Assembly (NCBI RefSeq): GCF_051020765.1
Contig: NC_134934.1
Location: forward strand, 3,286,001 to 3,350,000
Source of the DNA: Lasioglossum baleicum
Taxonomy: Eukaryota; Arthropoda; Insecta; Hymenoptera; Halictidae
Length of the DNA stretch: 64,000 bases
Direction of reading: 5' to 3'
The notes under the pieces were generated by a model. That model made no database searches. It saw only the letters and a list, made by a program, of their open reading frames with translations, and was not told the DNA's origin. Of the stretch, positions 11,546 through 23,589 are shown one piece after another; the stretch's first letter is position 1; the number at the start of each line of letters is the position of its first letter. The translations under genes and the position numbers were made by a program.

Positions 11546-12576
11546 TGATCGGACCGAACAAAGTTGTGGCCGAAAGAGGATAAGGCTCGTCGAAGAAGAA
11601 TCGAGCGAGGCAGCCGGTGTGTTCGAGCAAGTGGTGGTCACCGGCCCGCATTGCGGAACGATGCGCAACAGCTGCACCTGACACGTCATTTGCAAGGAAC
11701 TCGTATCAGCACCGGCGACGCCTAATTATTATTCCAGTCGCGCTAGTGTGTGCACGCATGCACGCACGCACGCACGCGTTTATCCATCGCGCGCGAACGG
11801 CTATCCTTTGCCCGTGGCTCTATCCTTTGCTCGACCACAACAACATTCGTCTCGTCGTCGCCGAGTTTTGCGCGCCGCGTCGCGCCGCGGCTTTCTGCTC
11901 GCGGTTTTCCGCGCCTCGTTCCAAAGACGCCTGCCGACGCGGGATTTATTCGGCTTCGACGCACGCGACGTGGTTTATTCACGATCCCTCCCTCCCCCTC
12001 ACCATCCCCCGTTGCTTGGAGAATCCAGCAATCGGTATTATCTAATCCCGCGAGCCAAACTGCCGGGGCTGCCCGCGTATTTTCACATTCGAGGCACACG
12101 CGAGCAACGTTTATGCGGAATTGCAGCCGGGCAAGAGGGCGCGAACCGCCTGCGCCTGTTTCGCGAGCCCGACCGCTTGATTTCTTTATCGAGCCCATCC
12201 CGAGGGAATTCTTTCGCTGCCTCTACACCTGTCCCCGAGCCAGAGCTCCCTGGAATCCGAGTTTCGAGACACCAATTCGCATAACTCGATGCCGATCGAG
12301 ACCGCTTCCAAGAAAACGCCCACGGAGACGACCCTGAACGATGTTCCACGGAACCTGATTTGTTAACGCAAATTGTCCGCGTGTTTCCTTTGTTGTTGCT
12401 CTGGCATCCGCCACATCGGTGCAACGGAGCTGGCGCACTTAGAGCAATCGTTTGGTATATTCACGTTTCACTACTGTGGACGAGATATTTCGCCTTCACG
12501 ATGTCGAAGAAACGATCCTATGGACGAGACATCTTGTCACCATGATTTCGGCGTACAATGTTATGCGCGAGGTATT
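11546..12576. other. CpG-rich block with long overlapping frames, no gene called
   Basis: 11617-12440 is open on both strands in up to four phases (195 codons longest). CpG density and low TA explain this. The frames are rich in R, A, P and S with no domain. 11753-11776 is a (GCAC)n tract. Confidence 0.45.
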
Positions 12577-12798
12577 GTGTCCATAATGATGAAAGTGGTG
12601 TGTATCAGTTATTTCCCATGAGAGTATTTTAAACTAATATTAATGCAATGTAATTTTTACGATATTGTGAAAAATGAACCGATAGATAGTGCTTGTTATT
12701 TCAACATTATATGGAATTCATTTTGTGTTAATATCCTTCTCCTTTAAATATCTCGAAACAAGACCATATGACTCCGGAACACTTTCGTAATTATGGAC
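12577..12798. mobile_element. Small inverted-repeat element, family B, complete (about 222 bp)
   Basis: Starts TGTGTCCATAATGATGAAAG and ends CACTTTCGTAATTATGGAC, so the ends are inverted repeats of about 20 bp with few mismatches. The interior is shared with 1977-2078 and, in part, 56191-56262. The target duplication is not clear. Non-coding. Confidence 0.65.
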
Positions 12799-13588
12799 GA
12801 GATATATCTTGTGTATCTTTATTACTAATATGAAGCGTTTCCATTGTAAGTTTCAGATAAGTATGTAATTGGTTTTTAAGACATGTCATCGTTGGTGGAA
12901 AGTACTTAAAGATGGTAAATATTAAATACTGCATATTCGACACAATTATAGTTTTTATTGTTTGTTTTTTATGGAATGCTTGAAAGCATGGCGGAATGCA
13001 TTATTTGACGGAACAATTTTTACAGAAATTCTTCCGTCGGCCATTTTTTTTATAAACTACACATTCTATTGTTGGATGAGATTTTTTTCTGTGAGTTGTA
13101 TTTTTGTGTATTGAATCTTCTACACCCATACAAAATAACGTTCCGCCAACGTCAAATTTGCAAATGATACACTTCATATCAATGATGAAGACACACGAGA
13201 AATGTATCCGTCAATAGCATTCTACGACGATATCATGTTGTCGAGATATCTCGTCCATTGCAGTGAAAGGATTAACTGGGAAGCGAAAAGGAGCGAAACG
13301 AGCGATCGAGCGCGAAAGAATGTGAAGAATGAGAAACGTTTCCAGAGGGTGTCTCTGAGGTATCTCTCCCACGTGAAAAGAGACGAAGGTTGTTTCGTCA
13401 ACGGTACCCACGGAGCCTGATACCCTAATACACCCGAAAGCCAAAACAACCTGTACCTTCGCGCGCCGCGAACCCTTCAATTACCAACAACCGCTCCGAC
13501 GCGCTGCGAGAAAGGTTCACCGTCTGCAGAGAGAAGGTGAGCGAGCGAACGTATCGGTGCGGCGTGACCGCGAGGAGAGACGACGCCC
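12799..13588. other. No gene seen
   Basis: AT-rich to 13200, then moderately GC-rich. Frames at 13202-13480 overlap on both strands with no recognisable product. Confidence 0.45.
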
Positions 13589-13613
13589 AAGAACAAGAAC
13601 AAGAACAAGAACA
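13589..13613. repeat. (AAGAAC)n microsatellite
   Basis: Four tandem AAGAAC units. They create Arg/Thr or Leu/Val runs in overlapping frames at 13425-13880, which are therefore not good gene candidates. Confidence 0.9.
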
Positions 13614-13995
13614 GGATCCCGAATTGCGCCGGCGGAAAGCACCGGGCGAGGAAACAGGCGTAGGTGCTGGCGCGAGGGAACGATGCACGTACACGGTAGC
13701 CGGGCCTCTGTAATGACAGCGAGCACGCGAGCCGGCCCGATCCGACCCGACCCTGCTTCCATGTATCGGATCGTTCCACGAGTAATGTCCTTCTTGTACC
13801 TTTAATACCCTGGCGAAAAAAAAACGACCAGCGAAAAAAGACACACGAGAGCCGAATCTTGCAATTACACTGTCCGGCAAATTTTATGTGGACAGACGAA
13901 TTTGCTGGATTTGTTGATCGCGATTCAGTGCGATTTAATGGACGGCGGACGAACGATTCTTATGGATTTTGATGCGATCATTTTTAACAGTTATA

Positions 13996-14319
13996 CAGGG
14001 TGTTGGGTCAGGTAGATTCTATGGTTAGAAATAAGACGAAAATCAAGTATAACGAATTTGCGTGGAAGGCTTCGCTGTCGAGAAAATTCAATATAAATAT
14101 CAGATGATTGCATAAGTTCGTGCCTGATTTGAATTTTGAATATAACAACGGTTAAATTTTGAAGAATATAGCTTTATTAATCGATTATATAGTCACCATT
14201 CTTTTCTAATTGTAGAAAAGTGTGGTGACTGTACATATTTTCTTCATTTCATTTTCGTCTTATTTCCAACCATAGAATCTACCTGACGCAATTTGTACCA
14301 TAAATTATGAAACACCCTG
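13996..14319. mobile_element. TA-flanked foldback element with a mariner fragment inside (324 bp)
   Basis: TA at 13994-13995 and 14320-14321 flank CAGGGTGTTGGGTC... and ...CACCCTG. Inner parts of the arms are inverted repeats ('CAGGTAGATTCTATGG', 'AATAAGACGAAAAT'). The right arm carries about 20 extra bases near its end. The middle (14100-14216) is a mariner 3' end, so the element is composite. Confidence 0.75.
14100..14216 (-). mobile_element. Mariner 3' end fragment with transposase C-terminal codons
   Basis: On the minus strand the last codons read KNGDYIID followed by TAA (14206-14177), then AATAAAGC and a terminal region ending in GCACGAACTTATGCAATCAT. This fits the usual mariner transposase C-terminus. 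It aligns with 17590-17712. The rest of the transposase is missing. A 17-bp stem around 'TTTTCTAATTGTAGAAAA' is also present. Confidence 0.7.
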
Positions 14320-14321
14320 TA

Positions 14322-16639
14322 TTGGCCTACCAGGCTTACGAAGTTACGAAGACAGTAGAATGTGTATTGAATTTGTTGGACGGGACTTAGTGTGTTTCGA
14401 TGACCATTATCGAATTAAATATCACAAATGCGAAGACTTGTTTTAGAGAAGAACACAGTAAACTTCAGCAACCCCATATTATGGTACAACTAGTATTACA
14501 AGTTTCAGCTATAGTGTCATTTCGAAAACGACAACCAAGAACCTGGTGTTCTGTTAGTTGGCTACGTTCAGAGACTCGGAGTCTCGTTTATAGGGCCCGA
14601 TTTGAGAATCCAGTCCCGAAGAGCACCCCAGAAAAAATCAGTGTTGGCAATCAAGAAAACAGTTAGCTGGTCGATCGAAGTCGATGTCTAACTCAAGGGG
14701 AGTTAAGATAAGGCCAAGATGGTCGAAGGAACAACAGCATTGCGGCACAGGTCGTTCATTACTCTCGGTAGCAATCGAGCCAGCGAAGTAGAGTAGATCT
14801 TGCAGAACACGGAGGGAGAAGGTAGGCTGCTTCCCACGGCGATTCGCGAGTCGCTCGTCACGAATCGCATGACGACGTGACGACTAGGTCGGGAACGGCG
14901 ACGGACTCGGTTAAAAGCGACGACGAAAAGATTGTGGCTCTGTCAAGTCTGTTCCCTTGTCCAAAACACAGGCTACTACCCTCGGATTCGACCTACGACA
15001 TTTTTCTGTGGTACTATATTGTAATGCATGCGTTGAAAGACTCTCTATTCTGCAAGAAAGACGATCTGTCTAGCTCTCAGCCTGAAGATCAAGGACCGTT
15101 GAGCTAGGCTAGAGCCATACCCATCACCGGAATCACGAAATCAGTATCTCCGAGCTATGATAGAACCATTCGAGCAATTCCAGCTCCCAGCTCAGAAAAG
15201 ACTACCTTGCAAACTTTAATAATCGTGGAGATCGTCGAGGAGGGATCTTAACGCTTCGGATGTTGAAGTTACCGCGGTGCCACAAAAGACTTCATCGACC
15301 AGACGCAGCCTTGCATCGTCGAGTTACGCCATCGAAAGAGTATCCTCTAGCAAACGTGGAAGGACGAAGGGAAGGGTGGCGGGGAGGCGCGGTGGAGGAG
15401 GTAGACGCTTCTAGCCTAGATCAAAACCCGTAATCACGAGGTAATAACACCCGATCACGGAAGATATTGCACATTTCCCCGGAATCACTGCTATTCCCAG
15501 GGAAGATGCCCCCGTCGGGGTTGTTTGGGAGGTCTTACTGTTCGCCGACATGCGATCCCGAATTTCTCCTTCCAGGGAACCGCGTGCTGCCGATCGTGCG
15601 GCTGCCAGAGGCTCTTTTACGGCCCTCCTCGTTCCACTTTGCCCTCGGTTTTACTTTTACGTGGATCAACGACTCGGCTGGCCGTGGAACCTCTTCCGTC
15701 TGTAACTGTTTCGCCGATCGCGCTGATTTCGACGATCTTGACATTACGTAGCTGGTGATTCGGACAATAACAGACAAGAATGCTGGCGACTTGGATAGTT
15801 GAACTTGTTAGACCACTTCGGGATCTAAGAAGCGTCGAAGAGGGAAGCTGGTAACACTGATAATTAAACTTGTCGGACAATTTTTGAACGTTTCTGAAGT
15901 TCTACAAACGCTGAAGAATAGATGCTTGTATCGCGGATACCGACAGTCCCGCATAACGACGCTATCAAAGCTTTTTCTACTGCGTCCCGACGCCTGGAAT
16001 CCTCTGCTCGTTGAATAGGCGAGTCTGCGACACGGTGATGGACGGTCCAGACCGATAGCCGAGGAATCGAACGGTGAAAAAGAAACAAAGACCACGACGA
16101 TGACGTCGGGGAACCACGAAACACGAGCATCCAGGTAGGACGGGTTTAACATAGTACGGGCTTTTTTACACCGTCGACGAGAACTACGTTTCTCGAGGGC
16201 TCGTGGACCCAGGAGCAGAAAGGGCCCCTTTTCGTCGAGAGGAGACGGACCAAAAGGTAGTGGAGGCGGTGGTGGCCAAGGGAGGACAAGGACAGGGGAA
16301 AGTACGTCTCGAAGGGTGCCCGAAGCCAACCGTACCATTAATCATCGGGGTAATTCCATAGATGGCTGTTGGCCGCTCCGAGGAGCGAGCGATGCATGCC
16401 AAACTTACCTCGTGCCTCGCTTACCGAACGACCTGCGAAAAGACGCGTCATCCGCCTGTTCGGGCTTCTGTCGCCTATCCGGGTGGATAACGTGACCCTT
16501 CGGACCTCTATCGCGGTCTTTATGGGGCGGTTTAGTCGGGGGTCGCACCTGTAACAGAACATCAACACCTGATGCTAGCGTCTTTAACTCTGTATGCGCA
16601 ATCGGACCCGCGAAATGTTTCAATTTATTCTTTGCGATA
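14322..16639. other. Unique CpG-rich sequence, no gene recognised
   Basis: Frames of up to 176 codons (15808-16338, minus) overlap others in all phases. They are rich in P, R and S and lack domains. No shared repeat was found in this 2.3 kb. Confidence 0.45.
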
Positions 16640-16773
16640 TGTCCCCATAATTATGAAAGTGGTCCAAGTGAACATTTTTACGATAATGTCAAAAATGAAC
16701 CCGTTTTCTTTAAATATGTCGAAACAGTATATGATTTACAAGCTGTTAGACTAGTATCATAATTATGGGCACA
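16640..16773. mobile_element. Small inverted-repeat element, family B, short form (134 bp)
   Basis: Ends TGTCCCCATAATTATGAAAG and TATCATAATTATGGGCACA are inverted repeats. Flanks read GCGATA and TACGATA, a possible short duplication. Interior 'TTTACGATAATGTCAAAAAT' resembles 12655-12680. Non-coding. Confidence 0.65.
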
Positions 16774-17589
16774 TACGATATTTAATCAATCTTGCCATAT
16801 GTTTGACTTATTCAAATTAGTGAAAGAGACCAGACATTTTGATATTCGTTAGGTGTGCAAATGAATTTGTGTCCTTGTCTTCATAAATACATTTCGGGGT
16901 AGGATGCTGTACAGTAATGTTTGCTGTGTCTTCTATTCTAATTCGTTTTCGGGCATAGCTTTTTCGAAACGAAAGGCGAGACGAGCGAGGAAGATGAAGA
17001 AAGCGTGGGGTAAAAGGAGGTCGCAAGTTCATCAGAAAAGCACGATTAATTGGTTTCAAGTAGAGATGGTTTTGCAGGTTTTTTTCCCCGGAGGTTCGCC
17101 GCTGCGACCCGGTTTTTCTCGTGCGCGATCGACCGCTTATTGATTTAATCCGAGGCCGTATATCGTTCGGTTCTTACCGCGTCTGCCAAACCGCGAAATT
17201 TATGTTGCACCGGCGCAAAAACGCGTGCCACTCTATATATCACTCGCTCCTCCCCGAGAGTGGCGAGATGGCGAGAGCGTAGCCGAGGCCTGATGCGTAC
17301 GGTGGCGCTGTAATTAATCGAGGAGGTGCGAATTATAAAGGTACCATTCAAGGGTACATATTCCGTTTAGCTAATGCCCATCTTTATAGGATTTAATTAA
17401 CGAGCGGAGCCTACCCCGCCTCGCATCTTTCTTACGTTGGTAGAGGAGACTGACTCGACAGCTAGACGGTCTGGGGCAGAGGGAATCCGAGCGATTTGTT
17501 CCGGGAGCACTATAGACTGCCCTCTGGGGCAACGAGACAAATCCAAATAATACTCAAGAAATAGGGAAGAGACATGCTTACATAAAGAC
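16774..17589. other. No gene seen
   Basis: Unique sequence, CpG-rich from 16950. The 79-80 codon frames on both strands overlap and have no recognisable product. Confidence 0.45.
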
Positions 17590-17712
17590 ATATCAAATGA
17601 TTGCATAAGCTCGTGCCCGATTTGAAAATAAAATTCAATGGCTAAATTTGAAAGGATACAGCTTTATTAATTAATTATATGGTCACCACTCTTTTCTACA
17701 ATTAGAAAAGAA
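17590..17712 (-). mobile_element. Mariner 3' end fragment
   Basis: Minus-strand codons EKSGDHIIN then TAA (about 17696-17667), then AATAAAGC and the terminal region ending 'CTTATGCAATCATTTGATA'. Closely similar to 14100-14216. Truncated at its inner edge within 30 codons. Confidence 0.7.
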
Positions 17713-17759
17713 AATCATCTAATACTTTGATCGTAATGTAAAAGCTACATCTTGATTAG

Positions 17760-17960
17760 TCGACAGCGGATCTTTATGCAAAATAAAAATGATGTATCTG
17801 AATTGCGACAAGCTGAAGTGAAACAGAAGATTATTTACTATCTTAATATGTTTGATAGGTTGAATAGTATATAACAGTAATTTAAAATTCTTCCAATGTT
17901 TTTACTGTTTTAAATTACACCTACTCATTTTTGCCATAAATGCATAAAATCCGCTGTCCA
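17760..17960 (+). mobile_element. hAT-like MITE, complete (201 bp), subfamily I
   Basis: Ends TCGACAGCGGATCTTTATGC and ATAAAATCCGCTGTCCA. Flanking 8-mers TTGATTAG (17752-17759) and CTGATTAG (17961-17968) match 7/8 and fit nTnnnnAn. The interior 'CTGAATTGCGACAAGCTGAA' defines the subfamily shared with 50808 and part of 46829. Confidence 0.85.
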
Positions 17961-17968
17961 CTGATTAG

Positions 17969-20389
17969 ATAGAATTAAGTACCCCGAGTGGGCGTGGTTT
18001 TATTGTTCCCGACTTTCGAGGAACTATGTCCCATTCCAGTCTTAGAGTCTGCATTATGAAATTTTCTCTGCTAATTAGAGTAGTTCGAGAATCCCGGAAA
18101 GACTCTAACGGGGATACACTTGATAACTTCCTGTTAAGTTAAAGCTGGGCAGGGGTAACAAGTGCTCCACGGATTGCCTCTGGGGCCAACTGCCATCACC
18201 GAGAGAAAGATCTCTGTGTCGTGAGTTAATCATCGACGACGGCAGAAAAGCATCTATCTTCTTGTACGTTGTGCAAAACGTTCTTCTGAGTGGGCGTGGT
18301 TTGCTCTTAGAACCTAAGCGAAATACATGCTCTCTATAATGTAATCCTAGACTCCGTACTCTCTAAAAATCAAGCTGTTCATCTTTTCATTAAACTGGAT
18401 GAACTTGAGTCTCCAATGAAAGTCCATATCTACTGATCCATTCAAAAGTGGGCGTGTCCTCGTTGCTCCTGTCGCCATTCTATTGCCCCAGGTGGCAATC
18501 GATGTTCTAGAAGGACGTTGCATATTCCGGAATCTGGTATCCGGCGTAATATGCATAGCAGTTCATCGAAGCAGTTCCGATTCGCATCTCGGTCACCGGA
18601 CGACGCGTCGTCGGTTCGTAGGCGTTCCTCTGTATCGAATCGCATCTGGCATCGATACCACCGGCCGTCGCGTCGGCAAATTCCCCGGAATAATTCGATG
18701 TTAATCCGAAGGCAGGCGGAGCGCGCGTCGGGACTGAATAGTCGGTGGCGGCCGCGTCTAATTTCCAAAGCACGATGTCCACGTCGTTTAAGGTATTCCC
18801 TCGGCCGCTAATATCCATCGTTAACGAACTGGCTAGGGCTTGTAGCCGGTCGTCCGTACACCGTGTATTCCGTCCAGTTTCTTTCTCCGCAAGAAAGCCG
18901 GTACATCGTGAGGCGGCGGGACTCGTCTTCTCTCTCTCTCTCTTCCTCTCTCACTCTCGTCCTCTCTTCCCGCATCTTTCTACGATCTCTGTCAGTCTCT
19001 CTGCGGTTGCTCGTTGTTAAATCCGCGGCGAACAACCCGGCCGCCGGTAGGATAGCCGCTCGAACACGTCGTCGAACGTGAAATAAGGATTCGAATCGCG
19101 ATCCAGAACGATCGGTGGGACAAAGATGAGAGGCGGATGGACCTCAGGGGGAAGAGAGGATCCTCTCTCCGCCGATGGCAGAGAGACGACAACGACGGGG
19201 CCATCCGCAGAGAGACTGAGAGAGAGGGGCAAAAAAGATCGAACTCATCCGCGGAGACACGGTGGCCACCGGGCCGTCCGAACGATGTCAGCAGTTTAAT
19301 CAATGCATTTAGCCGAATTCCTGTCTGGCCCAAATAAAAGGCGAGACAGGGGAAGGCCCGGGGAACAAAAAACGCGACGCGCACGACGGATCTCCTCTCT
19401 CCGCCTTCTTCTGCATTCTCATTTCTACGTCTCTCCTCGGCGTTTTCTCTTTGCCCGGGCCCACAAAGTCCTCGGAGGCCCGACGCGGCTGGCCCATTCG
19501 ACCCCCTCACTCTCTCTCTCTCTTTCTACAAGCAACGTCGCAACCTCGTCCTCCACCGCCAAAAGTTGTTAAGTATTCCGCGGATGTATTCCCCACCCCC
19601 TCCTCCTCCTCATTCTGTGCCGTGTGTCCCCTTCGCCTCACCTTTGGGGCTGCGGACAGACTCTTCTTCTTCGAATAAGGTACGTCAACCGCGAGGATGA
19701 CAACCAGACGGAAAGCGACTGTGACTGTCCCCTGTTCCGTCTCTCTCTCCCTCTCTCTCTCTTCCTCTCTCTCTCTCGGGACAAGGCCCTGCTAAGGGTT
19801 TCTTCTTCTCCATTCACCTTTACGAACCGAGATCCTCTCCTCCAGGCTACCCGACTTTGGGACACACTTTTTCTAGCGACCACCTTGCGCCGGACGAAAT
19901 CACCCTGAGGATTTGCCGGGGTGCTTCGGGGGCGGTTGAGATCCAGTTGAAGTACATGATCGGGGCGAAGCGTGGAATTATGTTCTATTACTCTAGAATA
20001 GAAACGTTTGCGTTGAAACACTGAGATGAGACTACAGATGCATTTCATGATAAGATTATGAATAAGATTTTCTTAGAATAGTATTTTCTTTAGAATTCTG
20101 TCGGGTAAGCTTCGTTCTCAGTATAAATGTCAATGTAGACTGCTCTTTCAGCTCTCGTTTGTGTTTATAAACATGAATAGTACCATTAATCTTCTTCGAT
20201 CCATCATGACGACAACGTTTGCTATGTGGAAATGATTATAAATAAAATATTTATTAGTTCCTGGGACATCTGTTCGAAGTGAACGAATATTTTCAAAAAC
20301 AGGAGAGATACTGTCAGATTGGAACAGAAACAAACAAAACTGTTTAAAAATGACTGTACACATACTGACACAAGAGATACATATATGTA
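17969..20389. other. Unique CpG-rich sequence with CT tracts, no gene recognised
   Basis: CT-rich tracts at 18930-18965, 19505-19526 and 19738-19777. Around 18440-18820 both strands are open in four phases. The minus-strand frame 18507-18818 (103 codons) has balanced composition but no recognisable family, so I do not call it. Confidence 0.45.
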
Positions 20390-21031
20390 CACTCAGTAAA
20401 ATAAGTCTCCGTGCACCCTTTAAAACAGAATAACTTTTTTAATAATTATACCAAATGACCTCATGTTTTGTAAGCAATTAGAAGCATTGGTTTACTGAAT
20501 GATATGCAAAAAATATTTTCTAAAAATTATAATTTACAAGGTTGCATGCAAAAATAAAAAAGACACTTCAAAAACTTTTTTATTTGGGCCCTTAATGAAA
20601 ATGTAAAATATATGTTTTGTAGATCTATGGTAGTTACACACCTGCTGAAAATCTCATCGAAATCGATTGACATACACACGAGCTTCAAGCGGTTAAAATA
20701 GGTAAAATCGTAGTTTTACAAGACTTTCGATCAGTTTCTGCTTAAAATCCACAGAATCGTATATCTTTGGATGCGTGTCGTTTCTTCCTGCGTCAACCGA
20801 TTTCGATGAAATTTTCAGTATGTGTATAACTAACATAGATCTACAAAACATATAATTTTAAATTTTCATTAGGGACTCGAATAAAAAGTTTTAAAAAATG
20901 CTTTTTTTATTTTTGCATGTAACCTGATCAATTGGAATTTTTATTCTTATTGATTACAAATAATCGGCTCGTTTGGAATAATTATAATAAAGTTAATCTG
21001 TTTCAAAGGGTGTACGTAGACTTACTAAATG
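20390..21031. mobile_element. Long foldback element (642 bp), TA-flanked
   Basis: The two halves are inverted repeats almost throughout. The left arm carries 'AAGTCTCCGTGCACCCTTT', 'GCATGCAAAAATAAAAAAG', 'TTTTGTAGATCTATG' and 'CGAAATCGATTGAC'; each has its complement in mirrored order on the right. TA dinucleotides lie at 20388-20389 and 21032-21033. Arms of about 300 bp meet near 20710. This is typical of Tc1/mariner-type foldback MITEs. Non-coding; RNA across it would form a long hairpin. Confidence 0.8.
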
Positions 21032-21033
21032 TA

Positions 21034-21781
21034 TACAGTACTTCTAAACAATTTTCTGATCGCAGAAGTTTACCGTATTGGATTGGTTAAGGTTTTTTCG
21101 AGAGATTGGTCAAAAAAGCCAATTTTACAAGGACACCAAATAAACGAATGAGAAAACACTGTACCCTTATTACTGCTTCCCTATAAATACACTAAAGAAA
21201 GACATTTTTGACCACCTCGCAACGTAAAGATACCCTAGACGGTATCGTTCCTCGGTTGCAAAGAAGCTCAAAGAGCAAACGCGCGATTTCCTATGCCGTA
21301 ACAACAACGTTCACGAGAAAAACAACACCCCGGTTGATAGACTACGAGCGCTCGCTATGTACTTGAGAGTTTCCTCCACGGTTCTGGAGACGATCAAGCG
21401 TTTCATTGACAGTCTACAAGGTCCGCCGAGTTTCCTGTTCATCTCGGCTATCTCCGCGAGCATCTCGGACCTCCGGGAATAAATTTCGTGCCCCCTGTCC
21501 CGTGTACAAGCCTTTCTTCACCGATTCGAGCCCTTGCGAGCGCCATTCTACATGTCCGCCGTTCGGAAATGATGGGAATGATAGATTGAATAAGGATACC
21601 ATATGCTGAATAAAGTTATTTGTTAAGTATTAAACAGTAACTTGTACTATCTCATTACATTCCATCTCGACTCAAGTAACCCGCGGCGTACAAACTTTAG
21701 CGGAGTTGAACCCAAGAAACAGTGAGTATGAACCATAACGTAATCGAATCGCTAAGAAACTCGATCGAGACTGCGACTTAG
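21034..21781. other. No gene seen
   Basis: Unique sequence. Frames at 21406-21609 are on opposite strands of the same DNA and resemble nothing. Confidence 0.45.
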
Positions 21782-22087
21782 CGGGGTAGACTCGTTTTCC
21801 AGGATTGCAAGGGTGCGGGATGCGCCTTCTTATTTCTCGATAATGCACAGATGGGGTTTTTCAGAAGTTACGTTCACGAGCCGTAATTTGCATTATTCGG
21901 AAGCGTACAGCTGCGCATGTAGTTATTTTATAAAGCTGCGACATCTACATGCTGCCAAATAATGCAAATTGGACCTCATAAACGTAAAAATAGGACTTTT
22001 AAGGGGGTTCGCGGCCTGGATTGATCTTTTGTCTAGCGCTGTTGACTACTGAAAAACCCTTGCAATCCTGGAAACGGGTCTACCACC
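21782..22087. mobile_element. TTAA palindrome element, copy 1 (306 bp)
   Basis: Near-palindromic: GGGGTAGACTCG... on the left and ...GGGTCTACC on the right, with mirrored blocks 'TTTGCATTATTCGG' / 'ATAATGCAAATT' and 'TTACGTTCACGAG' / 'CTCATAAACGTAA'. The right flank is TTAA (22088-22091); the left flank is TTAG, a probable decayed TTAA. The left arm has lost about 70 bp compared with the copy at 52729. Confidence 0.75.
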
Positions 22088-22091
22088 TTAA

Positions 22092-22313
22092 CACTAAACC
22101 TACCAACCCTTAAAAGTAAGTGGTACACACATGTTCCCTTATAAAAGTGACAAGATTGATTTTATTTAGACTTTGTGCGGCCGCTATTGTAATACGTGCT
22201 CTACCAAAGATATCTATACAACCATTCCTTATGAAATCATTTTTATTATTTCAGTAATTGTAAAATAAAAAATCTGGAACCGGTCATTTTGATCAGTGGT
22301 GGCAGGTTTAGTG
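22092..22313. mobile_element. piggyBac-like MITE (222 bp)
   Basis: TTAA at 22088-22091 and 22314-22317 flank CACTAAACCTACCA... and ...GGCAGGTTTAGTG, inverted ends of about 14 bp with one mismatch. The subterminal 'GGTCATTTTGATC' near the right end is a feature I associate with piggyBac-type MITEs of arthropods. It shares its left TTAA with the palindrome element next to it. Non-coding. Confidence 0.8.
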
Positions 22314-22317
22314 TTAA

Positions 22318-23052
22318 GCTTCTACCATCTGGAAGGAAACAGTCCAGCAATCCAAGGTGGTAAATCCGCGGCGTCGATTCCGCGGATTAAGATGAGAGAA
22401 AAATATCATCGTCGCCGTGTCGAGTTAGCCGTGGGTGATTTAATGGTTTCCGCGTAGAAGCGGAAGGGAACGGTCTGAGAAACGGCGGCGCTAAATTTTA
22501 AGGTCCTAATAAAGATTGCTCGTAAATTGTTTTGCTCTTGTTCGTCCAATAAAGCGGTGGCGGGGTACAATGGTGGTGGTTGTACGCTCTCTTTCTCTGG
22601 CGAACGCGCTATTGATTCTTTTTTCGTTAGCCGAGAGGACGGAGAGACCGCGTAAGACCACGGGTCCGACCACCGCAAGCTCGTTACGCCTGTCGGAAGT
22701 ATAAATCAACCGCAAAGTTATTCCGCCAGGTTGTCGGGGAACTCCCCGCGGGGCGACTTCATGAAAACCGCTACCACCTTCTTGCGAGCGACATCGCTCC
22801 TCCGGGTACGTGTGTCCGGGCCATTCGTTGCGCGTTCGATACTCGACGATCCGTTACGATAACGACGATTTACGGCGAAATAGGCGAACCAACCGATAAC
22901 GAACGACCATCGGACCGATTGCCACTGACAATGAGAACCCGAGAAACATCAACAGACGTCTTTGCTACCGGTCCACCAGGCGAATCATCTCTTGAAAAGA
23001 TCCTCTTGAAAGGATTTCTCGAGATGTTTCGAGCGTGGGATAATATACAGTT
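22318..23052. other. No gene seen
   Basis: CpG-rich unique sequence. Frames at 22406-22715 run over each other on both strands with no recognisable product. Confidence 0.45.
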
Positions 23053-23370
23053 ACGCTCATAATTGATCATACACACTTGAAGTCAGAATAATTTTTTTTA
23101 TTAATGAACCGAACGCGACTTCAATTTCTCTGTAAGGCTAGAAGGATTAGTTTAGTAAATGACGTCTAATAAATATGTTGAAAAAATGCATTTTATCGGA
23201 ATTGTGAAAAACAATAGTAAATTAACGCCAATAACGAAAATTTAAAAGATGCATTTTGTAAACTCGTATAAATTATATACATTCTGAAAATTTCATTGAA
23301 ATTGGTTGATTGGTTTACGAATTTTAAACGATCAAAAGTAGTGAACATGGCAGTTGTCACTTTTAGCGAT
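23053..23370 (-). repeat. Foldback-family arm (same family as 1-352)
   Basis: Reads as the reverse complement of 1-352 across the blocks 'CGACTTCAATTTCTCTGTAA', 'GGCTAGAAGGATTAGTTTAG', 'ATATGTTGAAAAAATGCATT' and 'AAAATTTAAAAGATGCATTT'. The outer end at 23053 is 'ATAATTGATCATACACACTT'. The opposite arm is not evident. Confidence 0.65.
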
Positions 23371-23589
23371 GACATAACAAATGTTTTTAATGCAATGTAA
23401 ATTTTATCTTTTTCTCGAAGCCATTTATTCCGGAACTGCCAAGGTCATCGAATATTTTTTTCTTGTAAATGTATATTTCTTTTCCTTGCATATTCTACTT
23501 GTATCTAATCCATTATTATACTAAACATTTATGTATGAGGTATTATATCAATTCCATATTCATGAAAAGATAAAAGTCACGTAAAATCG

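Noticed and set aside
11748..12337. 178- and 195-codon plus-strand frames
   Set aside because: Two plus phases and the minus strand are open over the same DNA, the composition is Arg/Ala/Pro/Ser-rich, and there is no domain; explained by CpG-rich, TA-poor sequence.
15808..16338. 176-codon minus-strand frame
   Set aside because: Low-complexity Pro/Ser/Arg content, overlapping frames in all phases, no recognisable family.
18507..18818. 103-codon minus-strand frame with balanced composition
   Set aside because: Three other phases are also open here and I recognise no homologue. It stays an unproven frame.
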